Assembly (NCBI GenBank): GCA_938084195.1 | Contig: CALKDJ010000170.1 | Coordinates: forward strand, 1-11,888 | Length of the DNA stretch: 11,888 bases | Direction: 5' to 3' | From: an uncultured Methylophilaceae bacterium | Lineage (GTDB): Bacteria > Pseudomonadota > Gammaproteobacteria > Burkholderiales > Methylophilaceae | Shown here: positions 1-7,591 of the stretch, piece after piece | Numbering within the stretch: position 1 is the stretch's first letter | Layout: the number at the start of each line of letters is the position of its first letter | Translations under genes and position numbers: made by a program | Notes under the pieces: model-generated | Database searches by the model: none | What the model was told of the DNA's origin: nothing | The model's input: the letters and a program-made list of their open reading frames with translations, nothing else

Positions 1-285
1 ATGTGTAATTTTTCCTCCCAATGCTTGCCCGATAGTTTGATGACCTAGACATACCCCTAAGATAGGAATCTTTCCCTTAAAATTATTAACAATATCTAAT
101 GAAATACCAGCCTCATTAGGAGTGCAAGGTCCTGGGGATAAAACTAAAAATTCTGGATTAAGATTTTTAATTTCTTTAAGTGATATTTTATCGTTTCTTT
201 CAACAACTACTTCTTGGCCTAATTCAGAAAAATACTGTACCAAATTATAGGTAAAAGAATCATAATTATCTATCATTAATAGCAT
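1..285 (-). CDS. trpG: Anthranilate synthase component II, glutamine amidotransferase subunit (3' end cut by window)
   Basis: This is the N-terminal 95 codons of the class I glutamine amidotransferase that supplies ammonia to TrpE for making anthranilate from chorismate. It begins [15 protein letters not shown], the standard opening of TrpG/PabA. The oxyanion-region motif SPGPCTP lies near residues 50-56, and the nucleophile Cys79 sits in GVCLGHQ. The His-Glu part of the triad would lie beyond the window edge. The start is ATG at 285, which shares one base with the trpE stop (TGATG), so the two subunits are probably translationally coupled. A GAGG ribosome site at 296-299 lies inside the end of trpE. 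Some bacteria use one such protein for both TrpG and PabA roles. Its place directly after trpE favours TrpG as the name, but dual use cannot be excluded. The gene is only truncated by the window, not broken. Confidence 0.93.
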   Translation of the reverse strand, partial: MLLMIDNYDSFTYNLVQYFSELGQEVVVERNDKISLKEIKNLNPEFLVLSPGPCTPNEAGISLDIVNNFKGKIPILGVCLGHQTIGQALGGKITH

Positions 286-1763
286 CAGTCTTCATCCTCA
301 ACTTGAACAAGCTCAGCAGCTCTTAGAATTGCCTTTGCTTTATTTTGTGTCTCAATCCATTCGTTTTCTGGAACTGAATCTGCGACAATGCCAGCTCCAG
401 CTTGGACATAAAGGATATTATCTTTAATAACTCCCGTTCTAATTGCAATCGCAACATCCATATCACCATTAAATTCTAAGTATCCAACTGCTCCAGCATA
501 TATAGACCTTTTGGTTGGCTCTAGCTCATTAATGATCTCCATAGCTCGTACTTTGGGAGCTCCACTTACGGTACCAGCCGGAAAGGTTGCTTTTAAAACA
601 TCCATTGCACTAAAATTATCTCTTATGTCTCCCACAACATTTGAAACGATATGCATGACATGAGAATATCTTTCAATAGTCATCTTATCGGTTACCTCAA
701 TAGATCCTGTTTTTGATACACGACCGATATCATTTCTTCCAAGATCCATTAATTGGACATGTTCTGCTATCTCCTTCGGATCATTTAGTAAATCTTTTTC
801 TAATGATTCATCCTCATTTTCATCTTTGCCTCTTGGTCGTGTTCCTGCAATAGGCCTTACTGATACTTTACGGTCCTCTAAACGAACCAATATTTCTGGG
901 GAGGCACCAACAACAAAATGATCATCCATATGATAAAAAAACATATATGGAGATGGATTTAAAGATCTTAAAGCTCTATATAAAGTTAAAGGATCTGAAT
1001 AATATGGTTGATTCATTCTTTGTGATAAAACAACTTGCATCACGTCACCCTCGTAAATATATTTCTTTGCTTTTGAAACTGCTTCTTTAAATGCTTCTTC
1101 ACCAAATTCTGATTTAGCTACTGTTCTTTGTTCTGTTGAACTCTCAATAGCTTTGGGTGTAGATTTGAGTTGAGTAAGATAAGAATTTAGTTTTAATTCA
1201 CCTTCTTCATATGCATTATCTTGTGATGGATCTAAGTAACTAATAATAAATAGCTTACCTAAATTATTATCAATAACTACAATTTCGTCAGACAACATTA
1301 ACAAAATGTCGGGAACATTTAATGAGTCTTTTAAGAAATCTTTGGCAAGTCTTGGTTCAATATAATTTATAGTCTCATAGCCAAAATAACCAGCTAATCC
1401 CCCTGAATACCTTGGCATATTTAAGTCACTAGGTACTTTAAATTTATTTATATACTCCTCGATAAAATCGAGGGGGTTTTGATGATCGAATTTCTCTTTT
1501 AAATTTCCATTTTCAAAAATAGAAATCGTATTTTTATTAATCTTAATTTGAATCTTTGATGGAAGGCCTACAATTGAATATCTTCCAAAATTATCGCCAC
1601 CCTCTACTGACTCCAAAAGATAACTATATGGGTGGTTAGCTAATTTTGTAAAAATAGATAAGGGAGAGTCAAGATCAGATGAAGCTTCAACCAGTAAAGG
1701 TATGCGATTGAATCCCTTTTTTTTATAGTTATTAAATTGCTCTTTGGAGATAGATGAAAACAT
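285..1763 (-). CDS. trpE: Anthranilate synthase component I
   Basis: A 492-residue chorismate-using enzyme that forms anthranilate with TrpG, the first committed step of tryptophan synthesis, in the cytoplasm. The N-terminal domain carries LLES at residues 49-52, and NPSPYM follows at the start of the catalytic domain. Both are elements known to bind feedback tryptophan, so inhibition by tryptophan is probably intact. The C-terminal chorismate-binding domain shows [11 protein letters not shown] (335-345), [12 protein letters not shown] (397-408) and [15 protein letters not shown] near the end. The length is usual for bacterial TrpE. The alternative identity PabB is disfavoured by the tryptophan-site motifs and by trpG following immediately. 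The start is ATG at 1763, six bases after the gph stop. No clear Shine-Dalgarno sequence precedes it, and no later Met would keep the LLES domain. There is no room for a trp leader or attenuator in front of it. Confidence 0.97.
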   Translation of the reverse strand: MFSSISKEQFNNYKKKGFNRIPLLVEASSDLDSPLSIFTKLANHPYSYLLESVEGGDNFGRYSIVGLPSKIQIKINKNTISIFENGNLKEKFDHQNPLDFIEEYINKFKVPSDLNMPRYSGGLAGYFGYETINYIEPRLAKDFLKDSLNVPDILLMLSDEIVVIDNNLGKLFIISYLDPSQDNAYEEGELKLNSYLTQLKSTPKAIESSTEQRTVAKSEFGEEAFKEAVSKAKKYIYEGDVMQVVLSQRMNQPYYSDPLTLYRALRSLNPSPYMFFYHMDDHFVVGASPEILVRLEDRKVSVRPIAGTRPRGKDENEDESLEKDLLNDPKEIAEHVQLMDLGRNDIGRVSKTGSIEVTDKMTIERYSHVMHIVSNVVGDIRDNFSAMDVLKATFPAGTVSGAPKVRAMEIINELEPTKRSIYAGAVGYLEFNGDMDVAIAIRTGVIKDNILYVQAGAGIVADSVPENEWIETQNKAKAILRAAELVQVEDED

Positions 1764-1769
1764 ACGGTA

Positions 1770-2438
1770 TTAAATCACAATACTTTGAATATCTATAAAA
1801 TTGTTAATTGCCAAATCGACTTTTGAGGAATCAATCTTTTCACCAGATTGGTATCCATATGGGACAGTTACAACATTCGCACCAGCAGATGAACCTGCCT
1901 CAACATCATTCATTGAATCACCAACCATAATAGATTCATTAGTTTTTATATTAAAAAATTCACAGCTGTAAATAATTGGGAGAGGATCTGGTTTCATTTT
2001 CTCTAGAGAATCACCAGATAAAATTAAATCTAAGTATTGGTTAAGCCCAGATTCACATAAAATTTTATCAGTAAATATACTCGGTTTATTAGTAATACAA
2101 GCTAGTTTTAAACCTTTTATCTTAAGAAAATTTATTGTTTCCATCACACCATCATAAGGGAGGCTATTATGAGCGATTTGCTCATAATGGTTATGAAAAG
2201 AATCTATGGCGTCAACAAAAAATTCATTTGCATCTGTACCTGAAGAAAGCTTAATAGATTTTCTTATAAGGTTATCTGCCCCCTTTCCAATAAAATTAGA
2301 AATTTTTTCTTCAGGTAATGTGTTCATTTTGAGATCCACCAACATTCTATTTACTGCTAAAGCCAATTGAGGAGCAGTTTCGAAAAGTGTTCCATCCAAA
2401 TCAAAAAAAATACCTTTAATATCTTTGAAATGAGCCAA
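1770..2438 (-). CDS. gph: Phosphoglycolate phosphatase, HAD superfamily
   Basis: A 222-residue HAD-superfamily hydrolase predicted to dephosphorylate 2-phosphoglycolate, a by-product of DNA 3'-end repair (and of RuBisCO where present). Motif I is FFDLDGTL with nucleophile Asp13 and general acid Asp15. Motif II is the Thr in CITNKP. Motif III is Lys149 in KMKPDP. Motif IV is GDSMND at 173-178. An alpha-helical cap lies between motifs I and II, as in Gph. The start codon is TTG at 2438, one base after the rpe stop codon. An AGG within the last codons of rpe lies six bases upstream, and no ATG/GTG precedes motif I, so TTG is the best choice. Its place between rpe and trpE matches the betaproteobacterial operon order, which is why Gph is preferred over other HAD phosphatases. 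Substrate specificity itself is not proved by sequence. Confidence 0.9.
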   Translation of the reverse strand: MAHFKDIKGIFFDLDGTLFETAPQLALAVNRMLVDLKMNTLPEEKISNFIGKGADNLIRKSIKLSSGTDANEFFVDAIDSFHNHYEQIAHNSLPYDGVMETINFLKIKGLKLACITNKPSIFTDKILCESGLNQYLDLILSGDSLEKMKPDPLPIIYSCEFFNIKTNESIMVGDSMNDVEAGSSAGANVVTVPYGYQSGEKIDSSKVDLAINNFIDIQSIVI

Positions 2439-2439
2439 A

Positions 2440-3138
2440 CTAAACCTGAGCTAGAGCATCCCTCAAAGATTTAACGACAGTATCATATCTATTGGGGTCA
2501 CTATCTTTTCCTGAACCAAATATTGCTGAACCAGCTACAAACGTATCAGCACCCGCCTTTGCAATTTCCTCAATATTATTAGGGTTAACTCCTCCATCAA
2601 CTTCAAGCCATATTTGTCTTCCACTTTTTTCCATGTAAGTGTCAATCTTTTTTCTTGCTTGAGAAAGCTTATTTAATGTTTCCGGAATAAATTTCTGCCC
2701 CCCAAATCCTGGATTAACAGACATCAACAATACCATATCAATTTTATCCATCACATGATCTAAGTATTCTAATGGGGTTGCTGGATTAAAGACCAAGCCA
2801 GATTTACATCCACTATCCCTTACTAAAGAAAGACTTCTGTCAATATGATCTGAGCCCTCTGGGTGGAAAGTTATAATATCAGCACCCGCCTTTGCAAAAT
2901 CAGGAATAATTCGATCAACAGGTTTAACCATCAGATGAACATCAATAGTTGCTTTTGTTAAGGGTCTTATAGCCTCGCAAACTAATGGGCCAATTGTAAG
3001 ATTCGGAACATAGTGATTATCCATTACATCAAAATGCACAAAATCGGTTCCTGATGAGATAACATCAACTATTTCTTGACCTAATTTAGCAAAATTAGCT
3101 GATAAGATACTTGGAGCTATTCTAAAATTTTTTTCCAT
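2440..3138 (-). CDS. rpe: Ribulose-phosphate 3-epimerase
   Basis: A 232-residue TIM-barrel enzyme that interconverts ribulose 5-phosphate and xylulose 5-phosphate in the pentose phosphate (or ribulose monophosphate) pathway. It opens [12 protein letters not shown]. The metal ligands fit the family: His35 and Asp37 in VHFDVMD, His68 in DVHLM and Asp181 in EVDGG. The phosphate-binding region is [10 protein letters not shown] (141-150) with VAGSAIFG near residue 201. An upstream in-frame GTG at 3147 would add three residues. I prefer ATG at 3138 because it aligns with the usual family start. The AGGA ribosome site (3150-3153) is also 11 bases from this ATG but only two from the GTG. It is the first gene of the rpe-gph-trpE-trpG operon and runs divergently from hemA. 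In a methylotroph of the suspected group it would also serve formaldehyde fixation, but that is inference. Confidence 0.96.
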   Translation of the reverse strand: MEKNFRIAPSILSANFAKLGQEIVDVISSGTDFVHFDVMDNHYVPNLTIGPLVCEAIRPLTKATIDVHLMVKPVDRIIPDFAKAGADIITFHPEGSDHIDRSLSLVRDSGCKSGLVFNPATPLEYLDHVMDKIDMVLLMSVNPGFGGQKFIPETLNKLSQARKKIDTYMEKSGRQIWLEVDGGVNPNNIEEIAKAGADTFVAGSAIFGSGKDSDPNRYDTVVKSLRDALAQV

Positions 3139-3149
3139 ATGTTTCACGT

Positions 3150-3153
3150 TCCT
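3150..3153 (-). promoter_or_regulatory. Ribosome binding site of rpe
   Basis: On the minus strand this reads AGGA. It is the only convincing Shine-Dalgarno sequence in front of an operon-leading gene here. Its spacing (11 bases to ATG at 3138, 2 bases to GTG at 3147) decides for the shorter Rpe protein. Confidence 0.5.
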
Positions 3154-3172
3154 AATTTTTAAAGTAATAATT

Positions 3173-3202
3173 ATTGTAAAATAGCATTTTAACCCCTTTT
3201 AA
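3173..3202 (-). promoter_or_regulatory. Candidate sigma-70 promoter of the rpe-gph-trpEG operon
   Basis: Read on the minus strand, TTAAAA (3202-3197, four of six matches to the -35 consensus) is followed after 18 bases by TACAAT (3178-3173, five of six matches to the -10 consensus). Transcription would start near 3166 and give a leader of about 28 bases with the AGGA site inside it. The proposed -35 overlaps the second copy of the TTTTAACC direct repeat. AT-rich DNA yields such matches by chance, so this is a proposal only. Confidence 0.35.
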
Positions 3203-3204
3203 CC
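3187..3204. repeat. Tandem direct repeat TTTTAACC spaced by one helical turn
   Basis: TTTTAACC occurs at 3187-3194 and again at 3197-3204, so the copies are offset by exactly 10 bases, with CC between them. They lie in the middle of the 97-base divergent region between rpe and hemA. The arrangement could let a dimeric regulator bind one face of the DNA, or it may be chance. On the plus strand TATAAG (3205-3210) follows directly as a possible -10 for hemA, but no good -35 matches it. Confidence 0.4.
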
Positions 3205-3235
3205 TATAAGATAAAGTGAGTGCAATTAATTAAAA

Positions 3236-4480
3236 ATGGAACTGAATGTTATAGGTCTAAATCATAAAACAGCATCACTTAATTTAAGGGAAAAATTTGC
3301 TTTTTCCTCAGACATAACTAGCTCTTTATTAATAGAATTTAAAGAAAAGTGTGCTCAAGAAGTGGTTATATTATCGACTTGTAATAGAACTGAAATTTAT
3401 TTTTATGGGGGAGATAAAAATAATGTTTTGATGTGGCTTGCTGTTACAAAGAATGTGCCTGTAACTCAAATTAAATCACATACCTATCATTACACCAATC
3501 TTGAGGCTGTAAATCATGCCTATAGGGTAGCTTCTGGTCTTGATAGTATGATTTTAGGTGAGACACAAATTTTAGGGCAAATGAAGCAAGCCTCTAAATT
3601 AGCTGAATACGCCAACACACAAGGAAAAAATCTCGCACATCTATTTCAAAAAATTTTTGAAACGGCAAAAGAAGTCAGAACGAAAACAAAAATAGGAGCA
3701 AGTTCAACAACGGTAGCTTCAAGTATATTAAAGGTATCAAAAAGTATATTTGGAGACATAACCCAAACGAGCATACTTTTTGTAGGCGCAGGAGATATGG
3801 CGGAACTTTGTGCAAAATATTTTACAGATCAAAAACCACAGCGATTAACAATCGCAAATCGTTCAATGCAAAAAGGCAAAATACTTGCTGAAAAAATTAA
3901 ATGCCAATCTATTCTTTTGGGAGATGTTCATCACCATATTTCTAAATATGATATTGTCATTTGCTCAACAAGCAGTCAATTGCCGATTATTGGTATGGGG
4001 ATGATTCAAAATGCTCTTCAAACCAGAAAACATAAACCTATGCTCCTAGTAGATTTAGCAATACCAAGAGACGTTGAAATTGAAACTGGAACACTGGATG
4101 ATATCTTTCTTTATACTTTTGACGATTTAGCAAAGTTAGCTCAAGAAGGAGTTAAAAATAGAGAAAGTGAAATAATAAACGCGACAAAAATTATAGAAAA
4201 GAAGGTTCAAACATATAGAGAGAAAATAGAACAAAAAACTATCACTCCAACAATTAAGCTTTTACGCAATCAATTTGAAAAAATAAGAAAAGAGGAATTA
4301 ATAAAGGCAGAGAAGGCAATAAATAATGGTGCCTCAATTAATGAAGTTATGGACAAATTTAGTAAAACATTATCGAAAAAATACCTTCACCAACCTACAA
4401 AAGTATTTAATGAATTATCAAATAAGGAATTTGAAAAAGCATTAGCGATTTTAAAAAAAATATATAAGGTTGAAGATTAA
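3236..4480 (+). CDS. hemA: Glutamyl-tRNA reductase
   Basis: A 414-residue NADPH-dependent enzyme that reduces glutamyl-tRNA(Glu) to glutamate 1-semialdehyde, the first committed step of C5-pathway tetrapyrrole (haem) synthesis. The N-terminal catalytic domain shows GLNHKTA (7-13) and the nucleophile Cys49 in STCNRTE (47-53). [15 protein letters not shown], the substrate-recognition motif, follows near residue 100. A Rossmann domain with VGAGDMAE binds NADPH, and a C-terminal helical dimerisation arm completes the usual length. Presence of HemA argues against most alphaproteobacteria, which use ALA synthase. The start ATG has no clear Shine-Dalgarno sequence; GTGAG at 3216-3220 is too far away. 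It is the first gene of a transcription unit with prfA and prmC, an order common in beta- and gammaproteobacteria, and prfA starts two bases after its stop. Confidence 0.97.
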   Translation: MELNVIGLNHKTASLNLREKFAFSSDITSSLLIEFKEKCAQEVVILSTCNRTEIYFYGGDKNNVLMWLAVTKNVPVTQIKSHTYHYTNLEAVNHAYRVASGLDSMILGETQILGQMKQASKLAEYANTQGKNLAHLFQKIFETAKEVRTKTKIGASSTTVASSILKVSKSIFGDITQTSILFVGAGDMAELCAKYFTDQKPQRLTIANRSMQKGKILAEKIKCQSILLGDVHHHISKYDIVICSTSSQLPIIGMGMIQNALQTRKHKPMLLVDLAIPRDVEIETGTLDDIFLYTFDDLAKLAQEGVKNRESEIINATKIIEKKVQTYREKIEQKTITPTIKLLRNQFEKIRKEELIKAEKAINNGASINEVMDKFSKTLSKKYLHQPTKVFNELSNKEFEKALAILKKIYKVED

Positions 4481-4482
4481 AT

Positions 4483-5562
4483 ATGAAAGATTCGATGCAG
4501 AATAAATTAAATATGCTTCAAGTGCGACTTAATGAATTAAATAACGAATTAAGTAGTGAATCCGCAACCAATGATATGGAAAGATATAAAAAAATTTCAA
4601 AAGAACATTCAGAAATCTTACCCGTTGTTGATCTTTACAAAGAATTTATGCAACTCACAAAAGATATTGATGATGCGAAGGAAATGCTTTCTGACCCTGA
4701 AATGAAAATATTCGCACAAGAGGAAATAGAAAACAACAAGGAAAAAATCATAGCATTAGAGAAGAGTCTTCAAAAACTTCTGCTGCCAAAAGATCCAAAC
4801 GATGAAAAAAATATTTTCATTGAAATACGAGCAGGTGCGGGAGGAGATGAATCGGCACTTTTTGCTGGTGATATATTCCGAATGTACACAAGATTTGCAG
4901 AAAGAATGAAATGGCAGATTGAAGTTATATCATCAAATGAATCAGAAGTTGGTGGTTTTAAAGAAATCATAGTGAAAATAAATGGTCAAGGTGCGTATTC
5001 AAAGCTTAAATTTGAGTCTGGAGGTCATAGGGTGCAAAGAGTCCCAGATACAGAAACACAAGGAAGAATACATACATCTGCTTGCACTGTTGCTGTTCTA
5101 CCAGAAGCCGATGAAATTAGTGATGTTGATATAAATCCTGCCGATATTCGTATCGATACATACAGAGCATCTGGAGCAGGAGGTCAGCATATCAATAAAA
5201 CAGATTCTGCCGTTCGTATTACGCATACTCCAACTGGTATTGTTGTCGAATGTCAAGATGATAGATCTCAGCATAGAAACAAAGCGCAAGCTATGAGTAT
5301 ATTAGCTGCCCGAATAAAAGATAATCAAATTAGTGAACAACAATCAAAAATTGCAACCGAAAGGAAATCTCTTATTGGCAGTGGAGATAGAAGTGAGAGA
5401 ATTCGAACCTATAATTTCCCCCAAGGAAGAATCAGTGATCATAGAATAAATTTAACATTGTATAAGATAGACTTTATTATGGATGGTGACTTAACCGAAC
5501 TTATCGACGCATTAACTGCTGAGCATCAAGCAGATTTACTATCGCAACTTGATGAAGATTAA
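4483..5562 (+). CDS. prfA: Peptide chain release factor 1
   Basis: A 359-residue class I release factor that recognises UAA and UAG and triggers hydrolysis of peptidyl-tRNA on the ribosome. The N-terminal coiled-coil domain is followed by the central domain with [11 protein letters not shown]. The stop-codon-reading motif of P-x-T type is PDT at residues 188-190. The catalytic GGQ is at 233-235, the same positions as in the E. coli protein; its Gln235 is the residue methylated by PrmC. The x in P-x-T varies between lineages, so PDT is unusual-looking but within family range. RF2 is excluded by the absence of an SPF motif at this place and by the hemA-prfA-prmC context. The start is ATG at 4483, two bases after the hemA stop; a second Met at codon 5 is a less likely start. 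A weak GAAG site overlaps the end of hemA. Confidence 0.97.
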   Translation: MKDSMQNKLNMLQVRLNELNNELSSESATNDMERYKKISKEHSEILPVVDLYKEFMQLTKDIDDAKEMLSDPEMKIFAQEEIENNKEKIIALEKSLQKLLLPKDPNDEKNIFIEIRAGAGGDESALFAGDIFRMYTRFAERMKWQIEVISSNESEVGGFKEIIVKINGQGAYSKLKFESGGHRVQRVPDTETQGRIHTSACTVAVLPEADEISDVDINPADIRIDTYRASGAGGQHINKTDSAVRITHTPTGIVVECQDDRSQHRNKAQAMSILAARIKDNQISEQQSKIATERKSLIGSGDRSERIRTYNFPQGRISDHRINLTLYKIDFIMDGDLTELIDALTAEHQADLLSQLDED

Positions 5563-5564
5563 AT

Positions 5565-6416
5565 ATGGATTCAATTGGATCCTACAAAAAAAAGATTGCA
5601 CAAGCACTCTCAGAAAAGATTAATTTAACTTTAAGAGAAGCTGAACTTGAAGCCCAATTCATTATGCAACATGTATTAAAAGAATCCCCCTCCAATTTAA
5701 TTATTAAAAAAAATAAAATTGTTTTAAAAAAAGATATAACTATTATTGAAAATATTATTCGACAAAGATTAGATGATTCGCCTCTTGCTTATATCTTAAA
5801 GGAATGGGATTTTTATGGGCATACTTTTCAAGTATCAAGAGATACACTGATACCAAGACAAGATACCGAATTACTTATAGATATCATATTGCAGAACTAT
5901 GATTTAAATTCACCTTTAAAAATATTAGATTTAGGAACTGGGACAGGAATTATAGGTATTACACTCGCTAAAAATTTTAAAAAATCAAATGTTTTGCTTA
6001 CTGATATATCGATAAAAGCAATTGAAGTTGCAAAAAAAAATATTGAAGCCAATTGTCTTCAAAATATTCACTGCGTTCATAGTAATTGGTTTGAAAATAT
6101 TGATAATTTAGTATTTGATATTATAGTAAGTAATCCTCCATATATCTCTAAAGAAGACCCTCATTTAAAACAACCCGAGTTAACAAAACAACCACAAGTT
6201 GCTCTAGTTTCTAGTGATGAAGGATTACAAGACATAAGAACGATTGTAGGAAATGCGTCAGAATATTTAAGTAAAACGGGAATGCTTCTTATTGAACACG
6301 GTTACAATCAAGCAAACAAAGTAAAGCAAATTTTTACTGGTAATAAGTTTAATCAAATTGAGCAATATAAAGATATTAACAATAAAATTCGCATAACCAC
6401 AGGTATTAAAATTTAA
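5565..6416 (+). CDS. prmC: Release factor glutamine N5-methyltransferase
   Basis: A 283-residue SAM-dependent methyltransferase that methylates the glutamine of the GGQ motif in release factors RF1 and RF2, raising termination efficiency. An N-terminal helical release-factor-binding domain (about 1-90) precedes LIPRQDTELLID. The SAM-binding motif LDLGTGTG is at 121-128 and the glutamine-binding NPPY at 190-193. Its substrate gene prfA lies directly upstream, two bases away, with the same junction sequence as between hemA and prfA. A run of nine A (6032-6040) lies in the middle of the coding region and might permit polymerase slippage, but the frame as read is intact. The related PrmB is excluded by context and by the N-terminal domain type. 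Confidence 0.95.
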   Translation: MDSIGSYKKKIAQALSEKINLTLREAELEAQFIMQHVLKESPSNLIIKKNKIVLKKDITIIENIIRQRLDDSPLAYILKEWDFYGHTFQVSRDTLIPRQDTELLIDIILQNYDLNSPLKILDLGTGTGIIGITLAKNFKKSNVLLTDISIKAIEVAKKNIEANCLQNIHCVHSNWFENIDNLVFDIIVSNPPYISKEDPHLKQPELTKQPQVALVSSDEGLQDIRTIVGNASEYLSKTGMLLIEHGYNQANKVKQIFTGNKFNQIEQYKDINNKIRITTGIKI

Positions 6417-6439
6417 TATCGATGATACGATTCAGCTAG

Positions 6440-6445
6440 TATAAT
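6440..6445 (+). promoter_or_regulatory. Candidate -10 element of metX, implying a leaderless transcript
   Basis: A perfect TATAAT lies in the 35-base gap between prmC and metX. A start seven bases after the hexamer would fall on 6452, the A of the metX ATG. The matching -35 position (6417-6422, TATCGA) is poor and there is no TGn extension. No Shine-Dalgarno sequence precedes metX, which fits leaderless initiation but does not prove it. Read-through from prmC is the alternative. Confidence 0.35.
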
Positions 6446-6451
6446 TTAGTA

Positions 6452-7591
6452 ATGAAAGAAAAAAATTCAGTTGGTATTGTAAAGTCATCACTATTTAATA
6501 GCTCTAATCATTTAGACCTTGAATCTGGTATCCGACTTGATTCTTATGAATTAATGTATGAAACCTACGGCTCATTAAATAAGAAAAAGAATAATGCAAT
6601 ATTAGTATGTCATGCATTATCTGGAAACCATCATGTTGCTGGACGTTATTCAAAAAAGGATAAGTATCCTGGTTGGTGGGACAATCTCGTCGGTCCTGGA
6701 AAACCGTTAGATACAAATAAATTTTTTGTTATTGGTGTTAATAATTTAGGTGGCAGTGATGGAAGTTCTGGACCTAAAAGCATAAATCCTAAGACCAAAA
6801 AAATTTGGGGCTCATCATTCCCAATTATTACTGTCCAAGACTGGGTAACAAGTCAAAATGAATTAATAACTTATCTTGGTATCAATAAATTAGCTGGAGT
6901 ACTTGGTGGAAGTCTTGGAGGAATGCAAGCACTGCAATGGTCAATTCAATACCCTGAAAAATTAGCAAATTCCATTATTATTGCAGCAGCACCTAATTTG
7001 ACCGCTCAAAATATTGCCTTTAATGAAGTAGCAAGGCAATCAATCTTAACTGACCCAGATTTTAATAATGGTAATTTTTATACAACAAAAAAATTACCGA
7101 AACGCGGTCTCAGAATTGCTCGCATGCTAGGACATATTACTTATTTATCAAATGATGTAATGGGTTCTAAATTTGGCCGAAAAAAAATAAATAAAAATAA
7201 AAATCATCAATATAGTTTTAAAACTGAGTTTGAAATTGAATCTTATTTAAATTATCAGGGAGATAAGTTTGCGAATGAGTTTGATGCTAATACATATATA
7301 AGAATGACTAAAGCGCTAGACTATTACGATCCAGCTAAAAGTAATGTTAAGAATTTAAGTAAAGTATTAAAAAAGGCCAAAGCAAATTTTCTTGTTATCT
7401 CATTCTCAAGTGATTGGAGATTTTCATCAGAGCGATCTAAAGAAATTGTAAAAGGTTTATTGGATAATAATATTAAAGTGAGTTATGCAGAGCTCTCTGC
7501 TGTTAGTGGACACGATGCTTTTTTAATGGAAGATGAGCATTATCATGGAATTATTAAATCTTATTTTCAAAAAGTACATAAACAGTTATGA
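6452..7591 (+). CDS. metX: Homoserine O-acyltransferase, probably succinyl-CoA specific (MetX family)
   Basis: A 379-residue alpha/beta hydrolase-fold enzyme that activates homoserine by O-acylation, the first dedicated step of methionine synthesis. The N-terminus shows YETYGSLN and VCHALSGNHHVAG. The nucleophile is Ser154 in GGSLGG; the other triad residues are Asp321 in SSDWRF and His354 in SGHDAF. From memory of the family, Arg two residues after the catalytic Asp (here Arg323 in DWRF) marks succinyl-CoA users, while acetyl-CoA users often have a Leu-Phe or Leu-Tyr pair there. I therefore lean to homoserine O-succinyltransferase, with acetyltransferase as the alternative. ATG at 6452 aligns with relatives. 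The stop overlaps the metW start by four bases (ATGA). No SAM riboswitch could fit in the 35 bases upstream. Confidence 0.95.
   Translation: MKEKNSVGIVKSSLFNSSNHLDLESGIRLDSYELMYETYGSLNKKKNNAILVCHALSGNHHVAGRYSKKDKYPGWWDNLVGPGKPLDTNKFFVIGVNNLGGSDGSSGPKSINPKTKKIWGSSFPIITVQDWVTSQNELITYLGINKLAGVLGGSLGGMQALQWSIQYPEKLANSIIIAAAPNLTAQNIAFNEVARQSILTDPDFNNGNFYTTKKLPKRGLRIARMLGHITYLSNDVMGSKFGRKKINKNKNHQYSFKTEFEIESYLNYQGDKFANEFDANTYIRMTKALDYYDPAKSNVKNLSKVLKKAKANFLVISFSSDWRFSSERSKEIVKGLLDNNIKVSYAELSAVSGHDAFLMEDEHYHGIIKSYFQKVHKQL

Noticed and set aside
3139..3147. GTG start at 3147 extending Rpe by three residues
   Set aside because: The AGGA site would be only two bases away, and the ATG at 3138 fits the family start better.
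5044..5052. PDT instead of PAT or PVT in the RF1 stop-codon-reading motif, as a sign of altered stop decoding
   Set aside because: The middle residue varies among bacterial RF1 proteins (for example an acidic residue in Bacillus, as I recall). The genes here use TAA, TAG and TGA as normal stops, so no recoding is suggested.
4770..5289. Two minus-strand open frames inside prfA
   Set aside because: Shadow frames: they lie wholly within prfA, have no family features and are Ser/Ile-rich as expected from antisense of a conserved gene.
6417..6451. SAM-responsive riboswitch before metX
   Set aside because: Only 35 bases lie between prmC and metX and no paired-stem architecture is present.
6504..6716. 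Minus-strand open frame inside metX
   Set aside because: Shadow of metX with no recognisable motif or start context.
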